Below are positions 1 through 8,357 of a stretch of DNA of 64,000 bases, piece after piece. This stretch comes from Marinobacterium mangrovicola (GTDB taxonomy: Bacteria > Pseudomonadota > Gammaproteobacteria > Pseudomonadales > Balneatricaceae). The stretch is from NCBI RefSeq assembly GCF_004339595.1, contig NZ_SMFU01000009.1, positions 248,001 to 312,000 on the forward strand, in the 5' to 3' direction. Made by a program: the position numbers and the translations under genes. How positions within the stretch are numbered: the first letter of the stretch is position 1; each line of letters begins with the position of its first letter. Below the pieces are notes generated by a model, which saw nothing but the letters and a program-made list of their open reading frames with translations, searched no databases and had not been told where the DNA came from.

Positions 1-1841
1 CCTGCCAGCCACCAGATATGCCAGATCAGTGCAAAGCCCATCACGGTCAGGAAGCCCGCCATCAGAATGCCTGCAGAGGTGTTACGCGGCATGTGGATCG
101 GCGCAAACTTCTCAGGACGCCAGCCGGCATAACCCTTCTCTTTCGCCGTGGTGTAGGCATCGATGCCTTCAACGATCGGCGTAGAAGCGAAGTTGTAGAA
201 CGGCGGCGGTGAAGTGGTGGACCACTCCAGGGTGTGACCATTCCAGGGGTCGCCTTCAGCCTTGTTCTGCTCGCGATCGCGGATGCTGACGAACAGCTGT
301 ACCAGCTGGCAGACAACACCGATCAGGATCAGGCCGGCACCGAAGGCAGCCAGGTAGAGCCAGGGCTCCCACAGCGGGTTGTCGGTGTGGTTCAGACGAC
401 GGGTCATACCCATGAAGCCGAGCACGTACAGCGGCATGAAGGCCACGTAGAAACCGATCTGCCAGAACCAGAACGCTGCTTTACCCAGACGCTCGTTCAT
501 GTGGAAACCGGTCGCTTTCGGGAACCAGAACGCAATACCGGCCAGGTAACCGAACACCGCACCACCGATGATGGTGTTGTGGAAGTGCGCGATCAGGAAC
601 AGGCTGTTATGCAGCACAAAGTCCGCGCCCGGTACCGCCAGCAGAACGCCGGTCATACCACCAATGGTGAAGGTCACCATGAAGCCCAGGGTCCAGAGCA
701 CCGGCACGGCGAAACGCAGACGGCCGCGGTAGATGGTGAACAGCCAGTTGAACAGCTTCACACCGGTCGGTATGGAGATGATCATGGTCGCCACACCAAA
801 GAAGGCGTTGACGTTAGCGCTGGAACCCATGGTGAAGAAGTGGTGCAGCCAGACAATGAAGCCCAGGATAGAGATTGCACCGCTCGCCCATACCATGGAC
901 TTGTAGCCGAACAGACGCTTGCCAGTGAAGGTGGAGATCACCTCGGAGAAGATACCGAACGCCGGCAGAATCAGGATGTATACCTCGGGGTGACCCCAGG
1001 CCCAGAACAGGTTGATATACATCATCGCGTTACCACCACCTTCATTAGTGAAGAAGTGGAAGTCGAGGTAACGGTCCAGGGTGAGCATACCCAGTACAGC
1101 GGTCAGGATCGGGAAAGATGCAACGATCAGGATGTTGGCCCAGGTGCAGGTCCAGGTGAAGATCGGCATATCCATCAGTTTCATGCCCGGTGCGCGCATC
1201 TTGAACACGGTCACCAGGAAGTTGACGCCGGTTAACAGCGTCCCGAGCCCCGATATCTGTAGTGCCCAGATGTAGTAATCCACACCGACGCCGGGACTGT
1301 ACGAGAGCCCGGACAGCGGCGGGTAAGCCACCCAGCCGGTCTTGGCGAACTCGCCCACACCCAGAGAGATGTTGATCAGCACGGCACCGCCAACCGCCAG
1401 CCAGAAGCTGAGGTTGTTAAGGAACGGGAAAGCCACGTCGCGAGCACCGATCTGCAGCGGCAGAACGATGTTCATCAGACCGATCATCATCGGCATCGCC
1501 ATGAAGATGATCATGATCACACCGTGCGCGGTGAAGATCTGGTCATAGTGTTCCGGCGGCAGATAGCCTTCGGAGCCACCGGTGGCGACAGCCAGCTGCG
1601 TACGCATCATCACGGCATCGGCGAAGCCACGGATCAGCATCACCAGCGCCAGGATGATGTACATGATACCCAGACGTTTGTGGTCGACAGAGGTCAGCCA
1701 TTCGCGCCAGAGGTAACCCCATTTACCCATTTTGGTAACGGACGCCGCCACAAACAGGCCAACAAGGCCGACTACCGCGAGCGTGATAACGATAATCGGC
1801 TCGTGGTAGGGAATGGCGTCCAGAGTGAGTTTTCCGAACAT
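1..1841 (-). CDS. cyoB: Cytochrome bo3 ubiquinol oxidase subunit I (partial, 3' end outside window)
   Basis: Haem-copper oxidase subunit I, the catalytic proton-pumping core of the quinol oxidase in the inner membrane. About 613 residues are visible, of roughly 660 in the family; the C-terminus runs off the left edge. Seen: N-terminus [15 protein letters not shown], the [13 protein letters not shown] loop (CuB ligand and cross-linked Tyr region), [16 protein letters not shown] (two His, CuB ligands) and the HFHNTIIGG haem-ligand segment, plus many hydrophobic helices. The [11 protein letters not shown] wording and the upstream cyoA distinguish it from cytochrome c oxidase CtaD. The ATG lies 6 bp after the cyoA stop, so the two are one operon. 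cyoC, cyoD and cyoE presumably follow outside the window. Confidence 0.96.
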   Translation of the reverse strand, partial: MFGKLTLDAIPYHEPIIVITLAVVGLVGLFVAASVTKMGKWGYLWREWLTSVDHKRLGIMYIILALVMLIRGFADAVMMRTQLAVATGGSEGYLPPEHYDQIFTAHGVIMIIFMAMPMMIGLMNIVLPLQIGARDVAFPFLNNLSFWLAVGGAVLINISLGVGEFAKTGWVAYPPLSGLSYSPGVGVDYYIWALQISGLGTLLTGVNFLVTVFKMRAPGMKLMDMPIFTWTCTWANILIVASFPILTAVLGMLTLDRYLDFHFFTNEGGGNAMMYINLFWAWGHPEVYILILPAFGIFSEVISTFTGKRLFGYKSMVWASGAISILGFIVWLHHFFTMGSSANVNAFFGVATMIISIPTGVKLFNWLFTIYRGRLRFAVPVLWTLGFMVTFTIGGMTGVLLAVPGADFVLHNSLFLIAHFHNTIIGGAVFGYLAGIAFWFPKATGFHMNERLGKAAFWFWQIGFYVAFMPLYVLGFMGMTRRLNHTDNPLWEPWLYLAAFGAGLILIGVVCQLVQLFVSIRDREQNKAEGDPWNGHTLEWSTTSPPPFYNFASTPIVEGIDAYTTAKEKGYAGWRPEKFAPIHMPRNTSAGILMAGFLTVMGFALIWHIWWLA

Positions 1842-1847
1842 ATTTGC

Positions 1848-2810
1848 TTACTCCTGCGCCAGATGCTGTTTGTCAGCGTCTGCGCTTTCCTGGCCATGCG
1901 TGCTGGCCTCTTCATGCATTTCCATGCCGTGCATGCCCTCTTCTCCCTCGGAAGGCATCGTCATGTACTGCTGCAGAATGCTGGTAAAGAGGCCCGGCTC
2001 CACGTCGGAGAAGGTCTCTACCGGGTGGTTGATGGAACGCTCGGCCAGCTGCTCGTAACGCGCCTGGTTCAGCGGCTCGCTACCTGCACGTACCTGTTCA
2101 ACCCAGGCGTCAAAGTCCGCTTCGCTTGCCAGCGCATCGGTCTTGAAGTTCATGCCGGTAAAGCCGCCGCCACTGTAGTTGGCGGAGAAACCATCATAGG
2201 TACCGGGTTCATCGGCGATCAGGTGAAGCTTGGTTTCCATGCCAGCCATGGAGTAGATCTGGCTACCGAGCTGCGGGATGAAGAAAGAGTTCATCACGGA
2301 GTCGGAAGTGATCTTGAAGGCCACTTGACGATGAGCAGGAATCACCAGCTTGTTGACGGTGGCGATCTGCTGTTCCGGGTAGATGAAGAGCCATTTCCAG
2401 TCCAGTGACACCACTTCCACGGTCAGCGGATCCTCTTCACCGGCAACGCCTTTCAGCGGCTGGTAAGGATCAAGCTCGTGGGTACTGCGCCAGGTCAGGG
2501 TGCCAAGCACGATAATGATCAGGCAGGGAACCAACCAGACCACTAGTTCGATCTTGGTGGAATGCGCCCATTTAGGCGTGTATGTAGCTTTGGTGTTGCT
2601 GGCACGATATTTCCAGGCAAACACCAGAGTCAGGACAATAACGGGGATGACGACGATCAGCATCAGCAGAGTTGCTGTGATAATCAGCGATTTAACATCC
2701 GCCGCGACCTGCCCTTTGGGATCAAGAACACCGTTCTTGCAACCGGCCATGACGACCGTCAGCAACAGCAATATCCCGCCCCGGACAAGAGAAGAGGCTC
2801 TGTCTTTCAT
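1848..2810 (-). CDS. cyoA: Cytochrome bo3 ubiquinol oxidase subunit II
   Basis: Subunit II of the bo3 quinol oxidase (320 aa, usual family size). It begins with a lipoprotein signal peptide (LLLLTVVMAGC, lipobox Cys near residue 23), then two membrane helices (about 42-65 and 85-107), and a periplasmic cupredoxin-fold domain with the WKWLFIYPEQ and FFIPQLGSQIYSMAGM segments. The CuA ligands of cytochrome c oxidases are absent, as expected for a quinol oxidase. The C-terminal tail (after about residue 285) is rich in Met, His and Glu. A possible Shine-Dalgarno AAGG precedes the ATG. First gene of the cyo operon; its long leader carries a candidate FNR box. Confidence 0.96.
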   Translation of the reverse strand: MKDRASSLVRGGILLLLTVVMAGCKNGVLDPKGQVAADVKSLIITATLLMLIVVIPVIVLTLVFAWKYRASNTKATYTPKWAHSTKIELVVWLVPCLIIIVLGTLTWRSTHELDPYQPLKGVAGEEDPLTVEVVSLDWKWLFIYPEQQIATVNKLVIPAHRQVAFKITSDSVMNSFFIPQLGSQIYSMAGMETKLHLIADEPGTYDGFSANYSGGGFTGMNFKTDALASEADFDAWVEQVRAGSEPLNQARYEQLAERSINHPVETFSDVEPGLFTSILQQYMTMPSEGEEGMHGMEMHEEASTHGQESADADKQHLAQE

Positions 2811-3367
2811 CTTACAACCTTCGGTATGAAAGTGGCTAAGTGGGTCGCGGGACGTTCAACGCGGCCCTGGGATACCGAGTGGAACCAAGGCATTGCTGGA
2901 GACACGTTGAACGGCTCGCGAAGGGTCATGGAACGACCGCACTGTGAATTGAATCATTGCCAACGAATTTCCCGGTCCCTGGGTTCTAATACCTGATCGA
3001 AGCCGATACGCGGAACGGGGAGATGAAGTTTCCCGCGGGAACGGCCTCACAGAGACACTCTTGGCGATAAGATGAAATCCGAAGTTGTGAACAATGATCC
3101 AGATCAACAGCGCGTGAAACATAACTCTCAGGCGCACTTGACCTCAAAGGAACGGACCATTGCAAAAAACAACCTAATAAGACCTTAGTCGAACTGCATT
3201 ATTACAAATCAATGACTTAAAGCAGTAAGAACAAAATTCATACAGATGACTAACAGACAATCCCAAAAATGGAACAATTACAGATCTGGCTTTACAGCTG
3301 TATAAGCGGCGAACAAAGACCATAAGGATACTGTTCCATTAGCGCCGCTTTTGAGAGGGCCAGACAA
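2811..3367 (-). promoter_or_regulatory. Gene-free cyo upstream region
   Basis: About 560 bp between cyoA and the gabD terminator with no convincing gene. The half nearest gabD (3150-3340) is AT-rich and looks promoter-like. One 93-codon open frame (2856-3137, minus) has no recognisable domain or good ribosome site. The only specific site I can name is the FNR/Anr-type box at 3094-3107. Confidence 0.5.
3094..3107. promoter_or_regulatory. Candidate FNR/Anr binding site upstream of cyoA
   Basis: ATGATCCAGATCAA matches the FNR/Anr consensus TTGAT-N4-ATCAA at 9 of 10 conserved positions. It lies about 285 bp upstream of cyoA. In E. coli FNR represses cyoABCDE under low oxygen, so the location makes sense; the binding itself is inferred. 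Confidence 0.55.
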
Positions 3368-3394
3368 AGAAAAACCCGGCTGTTCCGGCCGGGT
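3368..3394 (-). terminator. Intrinsic terminator of gabD
   Basis: On the minus strand, GACCCGGC and GCCGGGT arms (7-bp GC-rich stem 3374-3380 / 3388-3394) are followed by a T-rich run, about 30 bp after the gabD stop. Confidence 0.85.
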
Positions 3395-3424
3395 CTTCGA
3401 TAATTTACTCAACACTTTGAGGGC

Positions 3425-4873
3425 TTAGATACCGCCCATGCAGAGGTATTTGATCTCCAGATAATCGTCGAGTCCATGCTTGGAACCTTCGCGGCCAAGA
3501 CCGGACTCTTTGACGCCGCCAAAAGGCGCCACTTCGTTGGAGATAATGCCTTCGTTGATACCGACCATGCCGTATTCCAGCCCCTCACCGACGCGCCAGC
3601 AGCGGCCGATATCACGGGAATAGAAGTAAGCCGCCAGTCCGAACGGAGTGGCATTGGCGCGCTCGATCACATCCTCTTCATCATCGAAGACAAACAGCGT
3701 AGAGATCGGGCCGAACAGTTCCTGGTTAGCAATCGCCATCTGTTCGGTGACGCCGCTGAGCAGGGTCGGCTCATAGAACAGCTCGCCGGCACTGGAGCGC
3801 TTGCCACCAAGCACTAGCTCAGCACCCTCACCCACTGCGTCTTTAACTACCTGATCGACGCGGTCGATCGCCTTTTTGTTGATCAGCGGGCCGATTTCGA
3901 CCCCATCCTGATCACCGGCGCCCACTTTCAACTCACTGACTGCCGCCTTGAACTTCTCAACGAAGGGGCCGACCACCGAGCGCTGCACGTATATGCGGTT
4001 GGTGCAGACACAGGTCTGACCGGCGTTGCGGTACTTGGAGATCAGCAGACCTTTGACCGCCGCATCCAGATCGGCATCTTCAAACACGATAAACGGCGCG
4101 TTGCCGCCCAGCTCCAGGGATACCTTTTTCACCGTATCCGCGGCCTGATGCAGGATATGTTTACCCACCGGCGTTGAACCGGTGAAGGAGACCTTGCTCA
4201 CCAGCGGATGAGAAGTGAGCGTATCTCCCACGGCAACCGGGTCGGTTGTGGTGACAATGTTGATAACGCCCGCCGGGAAACCCGCCTCTTCGGCCAACGC
4301 CGCCAGCTCCAGCGCCGACAGCGGCGTATCTTCGGCGGGCTTGAGCACCACGGTGCAACCCGCGGCCAGGGCCGGTGCGATCTTGCGGGTAATCATCGCG
4401 AGCGGGAAGTTCCAGGGCGTAATCGCCGCTACTACGCCAATCGGCTGACGGATGGTGACGATGCGGGAGGTCGGCGACGGTGATGGGATGTGCTCGCCAT
4501 AGGCGCGCTTGCCCTCTTCCGCGAACCACTCGGCAAAGGAGGCGCCATAGGCCACTTCGCCGCGGGCTTCGGCCAGCGGCTTGCCCTGCTCGGCGGTCAT
4601 CAGTCGCGCCAGGCGCTCCTGATTGTCCATGATCAGCTCATACCAACGACGCAGCATCTGGGCACGCGCTTTTGCGGTGGTCTTTTTCCAGCTGGCGAAC
4701 GCCTTGTGCGCTGCTTCTACCGCAGCGCTGGCTTCCTCGGCGCTCATGTCCGGCACATCAGCCAGATGCTCACCGTTGGCAGGATTCAGGACCGCCAGGG
4801 TTTTACCGGAGGCGCTCGAGACCCACTGTCCATCGACATAGGCCTGGGTCTTGGTAATCAGTGTGCTTGTCAT
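3425..4873 (-). CDS. gabD: Succinate/glutarate-semialdehyde dehydrogenase (NAD(P)+)
   Basis: Aldehyde dehydrogenase superfamily, 482 aa as in GabD/DavD. Seen: PWNFPLAMITRKIAPALAAG cofactor-site motif, the SFTGST nucleotide-binding motif, ELGGNAPFIVFEDADLD with the general-base Glu, and NAGQTCVCTNR with the catalytic Cys. Oxidises succinate semialdehyde to succinate; GabD/DavD enzymes also act on glutarate semialdehyde. Last gene after glaH and lhgO on the same strand, the order known from the E. coli csiD-lhgO-gabD locus, but separated from lhgO by about 155 bp with a hairpin. In this context the glutarate-semialdehyde step is as likely as the GABA step (inference). Confidence 0.93.
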   Translation of the reverse strand: MTSTLITKTQAYVDGQWVSSASGKTLAVLNPANGEHLADVPDMSAEEASAAVEAAHKAFASWKKTTAKARAQMLRRWYELIMDNQERLARLMTAEQGKPLAEARGEVAYGASFAEWFAEEGKRAYGEHIPSPSPTSRIVTIRQPIGVVAAITPWNFPLAMITRKIAPALAAGCTVVLKPAEDTPLSALELAALAEEAGFPAGVINIVTTTDPVAVGDTLTSHPLVSKVSFTGSTPVGKHILHQAADTVKKVSLELGGNAPFIVFEDADLDAAVKGLLISKYRNAGQTCVCTNRIYVQRSVVGPFVEKFKAAVSELKVGAGDQDGVEIGPLINKKAIDRVDQVVKDAVGEGAELVLGGKRSSAGELFYEPTLLSGVTEQMAIANQELFGPISTLFVFDDEEDVIERANATPFGLAAYFYSRDIGRCWRVGEGLEYGMVGINEGIISNEVAPFGGVKESGLGREGSKHGLDDYLEIKYLCMGGI

Positions 4874-4914
4874 AGTCGTTTCCAGAACTCGTTGGGTGAT
4901 GCTGGGATACTAAC

Positions 4915-4934
4915 ACCGGCATTTAAGTGCCGGT
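4915..4934 (-). other. Intercistronic hairpin between lhgO and gabD
   Basis: ACCGGCA and TGCCGGT form a perfect 7-bp stem with a 6-nt loop. No U-run follows on the minus strand, so it is more likely an mRNA-stabilising or processing element than a terminator. Confidence 0.5.
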
Positions 4935-5028
4935 TGATCGCCTGTAAACGTTCAGTTTCATCACTCTCAAACAATCAATATCAGTGTGCCCTTTTCGACG
5001 CATCCCCCGCTATTCAGGCGCTGCGACC

Positions 5029-6225
5029 TCAGAGATCAAATTGACTGCTCGCCTCGGCGATGATGTAACGACCGATCGGTAGCGCCGAGGTCGCCGCCGG
5101 CGAAGGCGCGTTGCAAACGTTGATGGTGCGCGGGGTTTTCACGAACAGGAAGTCATCCACCAGCTTGCCATCGCGGGAAACCGCTTGGGCCCGCACGCCT
5201 GCAGGGTAGGAAGTGAGGTCGGACTTTTCCACCATCGGGCAGTATTTCTGCACCTCTTTCAGGTAACCGCCCTTGAACAGGGAGTTTTTCATCTCGATCA
5301 GGCCCGGCTTGAAGTTCTTCTGCAGCACCTTGCGGATTCCCGGGTAGCTCAGGGTTTCAAAACTGTCGGCCAGCGAGATATCAGTCTTGCGGTAACCTTC
5401 ACGCTTCCAGGCCAGCACCGCATTGGGGCCAACGGTGACGGTGCCATCGATCATGCGGGTCAGATGCACCCCCAGGAACGGCATCGATGGGTCGGGGATC
5501 GGGTAGATCAGATGATTGACGATCCGGTTATGTTTTTCCGGCAGCAGGTAGTATTCGCCACGGAAGGGACAGATACGGAATTCAGGCTCCATACCCAGCA
5601 TCCGCACGACCCGGTCGGCCATCAGGCCTGAGCAGGAGATCAGGTAACGGCCGCTGAAGCTGCCCTGGGTGGTACTGGCACGCACCTCGCTGGCCGACTC
5701 GCTGAGCCCGGTCACCTCAGCGCTGTAGCGGATCTCGCCACCTTTCTCGACAAACCGGCGCGCCATCGCTTCGGTGACCTGCTTGTAATTGACGATACCG
5801 CTGGAGGGCACAAAGATACCGCCGATACCGGTGATGTTGGGCTCGCGCTCGCGCAGCTCGCCGGCATTGAGCCAGTAGCGCTCCAGACCGTTGGCCTCGG
5901 TTCGCTCCCAGAGCGCCTTCATCCGCTCCATCTCCAGCTCGTTGGTGGCCACCAGCAGCTTGCCGCACTCTTCGTATTTGATGCCGTTTTCCTGGCAGAA
6001 CACCTTGGTATCGCGATTACCCTCCAGGCAGAACTTCGCCTTCAGGCTGCCCGGGGTGTAGTAGACGCCGGCATGGATAACACCGGAGTTATGGCCGGTC
6101 TGATGCTCCGCGGGGCCGCCCTCCTTCTCCAGTACCAGTACCTTTTTATCCGGGTAACGCCCCAGCAGCTGCATCGCCGTGGACATGCCGACGATACCAC
6201 CGCCGATAATCAGAAAATCGTACAT
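5029..6225 (-). CDS. lhgO: L-2-hydroxyglutarate dehydrogenase/oxidase
   Basis: FAD-dependent enzyme of the DAO superfamily that oxidises L-2-hydroxyglutarate to 2-oxoglutarate, passing electrons to the membrane quinone pool. It begins MYDFLIIGGGIVGMST (Rossmann GxGxxG with FAD-binding), followed by GHNSGVIHAGVYY and the LISCSGLMADRV motif, typical of LhgO (YgaF). 398 aa from the chosen ATG at 6225, which has AGGAAAGAG just upstream; a longer TTG-initiated frame starts at 6255 but has no good ribosome site. It consumes the product of glaH directly upstream. Three 13-bp tandem repeats sit just before the start. Confidence 0.93.
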   Translation of the reverse strand: MYDFLIIGGGIVGMSTAMQLLGRYPDKKVLVLEKEGGPAEHQTGHNSGVIHAGVYYTPGSLKAKFCLEGNRDTKVFCQENGIKYEECGKLLVATNELEMERMKALWERTEANGLERYWLNAGELREREPNITGIGGIFVPSSGIVNYKQVTEAMARRFVEKGGEIRYSAEVTGLSESASEVRASTTQGSFSGRYLISCSGLMADRVVRMLGMEPEFRICPFRGEYYLLPEKHNRIVNHLIYPIPDPSMPFLGVHLTRMIDGTVTVGPNAVLAWKREGYRKTDISLADSFETLSYPGIRKVLQKNFKPGLIEMKNSLFKGGYLKEVQKYCPMVEKSDLTSYPAGVRAQAVSRDGKLVDDFLFVKTPRTINVCNAPSPAATSALPIGRYIIAEASSQFDL

Positions 6226-6245
6226 CTCTTTCCTCATATAAGGGG

Positions 6246-6284
6246 TTCTTAGCAAGAGTTCTTAAAAAGAGTTCTCACGAAGAG
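6246..6284. repeat. Three tandem 13-bp repeats in the glaH-lhgO gap
   Basis: TTCTTAGCAAGAG, TTCTTAAAAAGAG and TTCTCACGAAGAG follow each other without spacer, 20 nt upstream of the lhgO ATG. Each unit is itself weakly self-complementary (TCTT...AAGA type). Function unknown. Confidence 0.75.
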
Positions 6285-6293
6285 CGCCGAACT

Positions 6294-6320
6294 GAAAACC
6301 ACCGGTCGCACTGCCGGTGG
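6294..6320 (-). terminator. Terminator-like hairpin after glaH
   Basis: Minus strand CCACCGG-N8-CCGGTGG (arms 6299-6305 and 6314-6320) is followed by TTTT, 38 bp after the glaH stop. It probably reduces readthrough into lhgO. Confidence 0.55.
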
Positions 6321-6358
6321 CCTTTGATCTTAGCGTTTTTGGTTTGGCCGTCACCAGA

Positions 6359-7324
6359 TTACTGGTTGGGATTGCGTAAGGTTTTGGCTCGAGTGAAATA
6401 ACCGCGCTGCCGCATCAGTTCACGACGCAGCCCCGGGTTAGCGGTGAACTTGTCGCGGCCATGCAGCCAGAAATGGTTGTTGATCAGCAGGAAGCTACCG
6501 GTAGGTACAGGCACGGACAGGATCGACCGGCTGCCCTCCAGCGACTCGGACAGATCGGTCAGCCAGTTGCCTTCGATATCGTCTTTGGGCTGCACGAACT
6601 GGTCGATATAGGACATGATCGGGCGCCCGGAGCGGTCCAGATCGAAAACCGGATGGAAGACGTCTTTCGCCGTGTTTTTGCTCGGCGGCGCGGCCCAGCG
6701 CATTTCGCGACTGCCCAGCTCGTCGCCGCTGAATCTGTCAAGGTCTTCCCAGTCGTCCAGGTGCAGCAGCAGCGAGTTGCCGCCCTCCATGTTCTGCTCG
6801 TCGATCTTCAGCATCAGTACATAGTCGGTGTCCTGCTCAACGTAGGTGCCATCGTTATGCAGCTCCATAACGCGGTGCGCCTGGCGCAGGTAACTGTCGG
6901 AGTTATCCTCGTTCTTCACCACGAAGCGGGCGTAGTACTGACCGCTCATCGCATCGAAGTTGGAACGACCAAACAGGTGCGCCACGGCGGTGGTGAACTT
7001 GACCATCTCCTCGGCCTGCTCCACCTGGTTCAGCCCTTCAGGCGTGATGATCAGTGCCCCGGTATTGCGATCCACCAGCGTATCCACCAGCAGCGGCTGC
7101 AGCTCGTTATTACACAGCTCATCCAGAATCCGGGCGACACGAAAACGCAGCATCGACTTGTATTCCAGCGCCTGAACAGGCCAGTGCGCCACCGCCTGCA
7201 GAAAAGCTTCGACCAGCTGCGCATCAAAACGCAGCTCCAGCAGGCGCGGGCTTTGGGTGGAGGGTTCCAGGGTAAAACCGGCTGCACTTCCAGCGTCAGT
7301 TGAGACCATAGCGGCTAGGGACAT
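6359..7324 (-). CDS. glaH: Glutarate 2-hydroxylase (CsiD/GlaH)
   Basis: Fe(II)/2-oxoglutarate-dependent dioxygenase that hydroxylates glutarate to L-2-hydroxyglutarate, with 2-oxoglutarate going to succinate. 321 aa, close to E. coli CsiD. Seen: MELHNDGTY carrying the HxD iron ligands, the distal His in [10 protein letters not shown], and the Arg of the following RRELMRQRG that binds 2-oxoglutarate. [20 protein letters not shown] is a CsiD-family signature. First gene of the glutarate unit, divergent from a GntR regulator. Confidence 0.94.
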   Translation of the reverse strand: MSLAAMVSTDAGSAAGFTLEPSTQSPRLLELRFDAQLVEAFLQAVAHWPVQALEYKSMLRFRVARILDELCNNELQPLLVDTLVDRNTGALIITPEGLNQVEQAEEMVKFTTAVAHLFGRSNFDAMSGQYYARFVVKNEDNSDSYLRQAHRVMELHNDGTYVEQDTDYVLMLKIDEQNMEGGNSLLLHLDDWEDLDRFSGDELGSREMRWAAPPSKNTAKDVFHPVFDLDRSGRPIMSYIDQFVQPKDDIEGNWLTDLSESLEGSRSILSVPVPTGSFLLINNHFWLHGRDKFTANPGLRRELMRQRGYFTRAKTLRNPNQ

Positions 7325-7426
7325 GGGGCTACCTCGATAATTTTTATGTTGGCATTGGTATGGAGATGGATCTTTTTATCGGTGTGCCTGTGTTGGGGTA
7401 CACAGCATCAATATTTACGTTTTGTA

Positions 7427-7455
7427 AAAATATCTACATTTTATAATTTCGTCAA
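7427..7455 (-). promoter_or_regulatory. Candidate sigma70 promoter of glaH
   Basis: Minus strand TTGACG (7455-7450), 17-bp spacer, TATTTT (7432-7427). The same AT-rich block reads ATGT-N5-TTTT and TGTA-N8-TACA, plausible half-sites for the divergent GntR repressor. Confidence 0.5.
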
Positions 7456-7468
7456 CAAAACACACCTT

Positions 7469-7498
7469 TTGCTGCATTCTTATCCCTGTCGCTATAAT
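7469..7498 (+). promoter_or_regulatory. Candidate sigma70 promoter of the GntR regulator
   Basis: TTGCTG (7469-7474), 18-bp spacer, perfect TATAAT (7493-7498), about 34 bp before the chosen ATG at 7532. Confidence 0.55.
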
Positions 7499-7531
7499 CC
7501 GCCCATCATCAGAACTGATACCGGACACCCC

Positions 7532-8221
7532 ATGGCCGAACCCGAAGAGAAGAACAACCTGGCAAATCTCGCCTATGTCGCCCTGAAACGGGATATCACC
7601 GAAGGCGCGTTCCAGCCCGGGGACAAGTTGCTGATGAGCGGCCTGAAGGAGCGCTATGACATCGGTGCGGGCCCCATGCGTGAGGCGCTATCACGGCTGG
7701 TTTCAGAACGCCTGGTCACGGCGATCAGCCAGCGCGGTTTTCGTGTAGCGCCCATGTCTATCGATGAACTGAAAGATATCTACTTCGCCCGCGCCCAGCT
7801 GGAAGCGATGATCACCGAGCTGGCGGTGCAGCGCGGTGGCGATGAATGGGAAGCCGGCGTGATCGCCACCGCTCACACCCTGTCACGGGTCAAAGAGGTG
7901 CAGAACACCGACGAGATGCTGGGAATTTGGGACAACCGTCACAAGGCTTTTCACTACGCCATCGCCAGCGGCTGCGGCTCAGCGAAGCTGATGGAGTTGC
8001 GTGAAACCATGCTTGATCAGGCCGAGCGCTATCGTCAGCTTTGGCTCAGGGAGATGGTGTTTTCAGGCGAGGCGCTGAAGTCCAAGCAGGAAGAGCACCG
8101 GGAGCTGATCGACGTACTCATGTCCGGCGACGCCCAGGCCGCCCGCCAGCTGATGTTCGAGCATATGATGAACCCAATTCCGATTATCGTGCGGATTCTC
8201 GAATCACGCGGGCTCGCCTGA
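7532..8221 (+). CDS. glaR: GntR-family regulator of glutarate catabolism (CsiR/GlaR-like)
   Basis: FadR-subfamily GntR regulator, 229 aa. N-terminal winged helix (about residues 10-75: YVALKRDITEGAFQPGDKLL, then GAGPMREALSRLVSERLV with the classic recognition-helix wording) and C-terminal all-helical FCD ligand domain (about 85-215) with the metal-site His residues (RHKAFHYAI). I start at ATG 7532: the open frame extends upstream but reads through the promoter. Divergent from glaH, like the E. coli csiR repressor of csiD-lhgO-gabDTP, which releases DNA in response to glutarate. The regulatory target is inferred from position. Confidence 0.85.
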   Translation: MAEPEEKNNLANLAYVALKRDITEGAFQPGDKLLMSGLKERYDIGAGPMREALSRLVSERLVTAISQRGFRVAPMSIDELKDIYFARAQLEAMITELAVQRGGDEWEAGVIATAHTLSRVKEVQNTDEMLGIWDNRHKAFHYAIASGCGSAKLMELRETMLDQAERYRQLWLREMVFSGEALKSKQEEHRELIDVLMSGDAQAARQLMFEHMMNPIPIIVRILESRGLA

Positions 8222-8236
8222 CCGACGGTCAATCAT

Positions 8237-8269
8237 AAAAAAGCCGGCGCTTCCGATAGAAGGGCCGGC
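8237..8269 (-). terminator. Intrinsic terminator of the aminotransferase gene
   Basis: Minus strand GCCGGC / GCCGGC with an inner CTTC/GAAG stem, then six Ts. Located in the convergent gap between glaR and the aminotransferase. Confidence 0.8.
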
Positions 8270-8357
8270 AATAGCACGATGTGACAATCCACAGTGGAGT
8301 CCACACCAGGGTGTGCTTTAAACGACGTCGCGATCCTCAGACCACGGCGTCACTCTT

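Noticed and set aside
2856-3137. 93-codon frame in the cyo leader
   Set aside because: No ribosome site or domain, and it overlaps the candidate FNR box.
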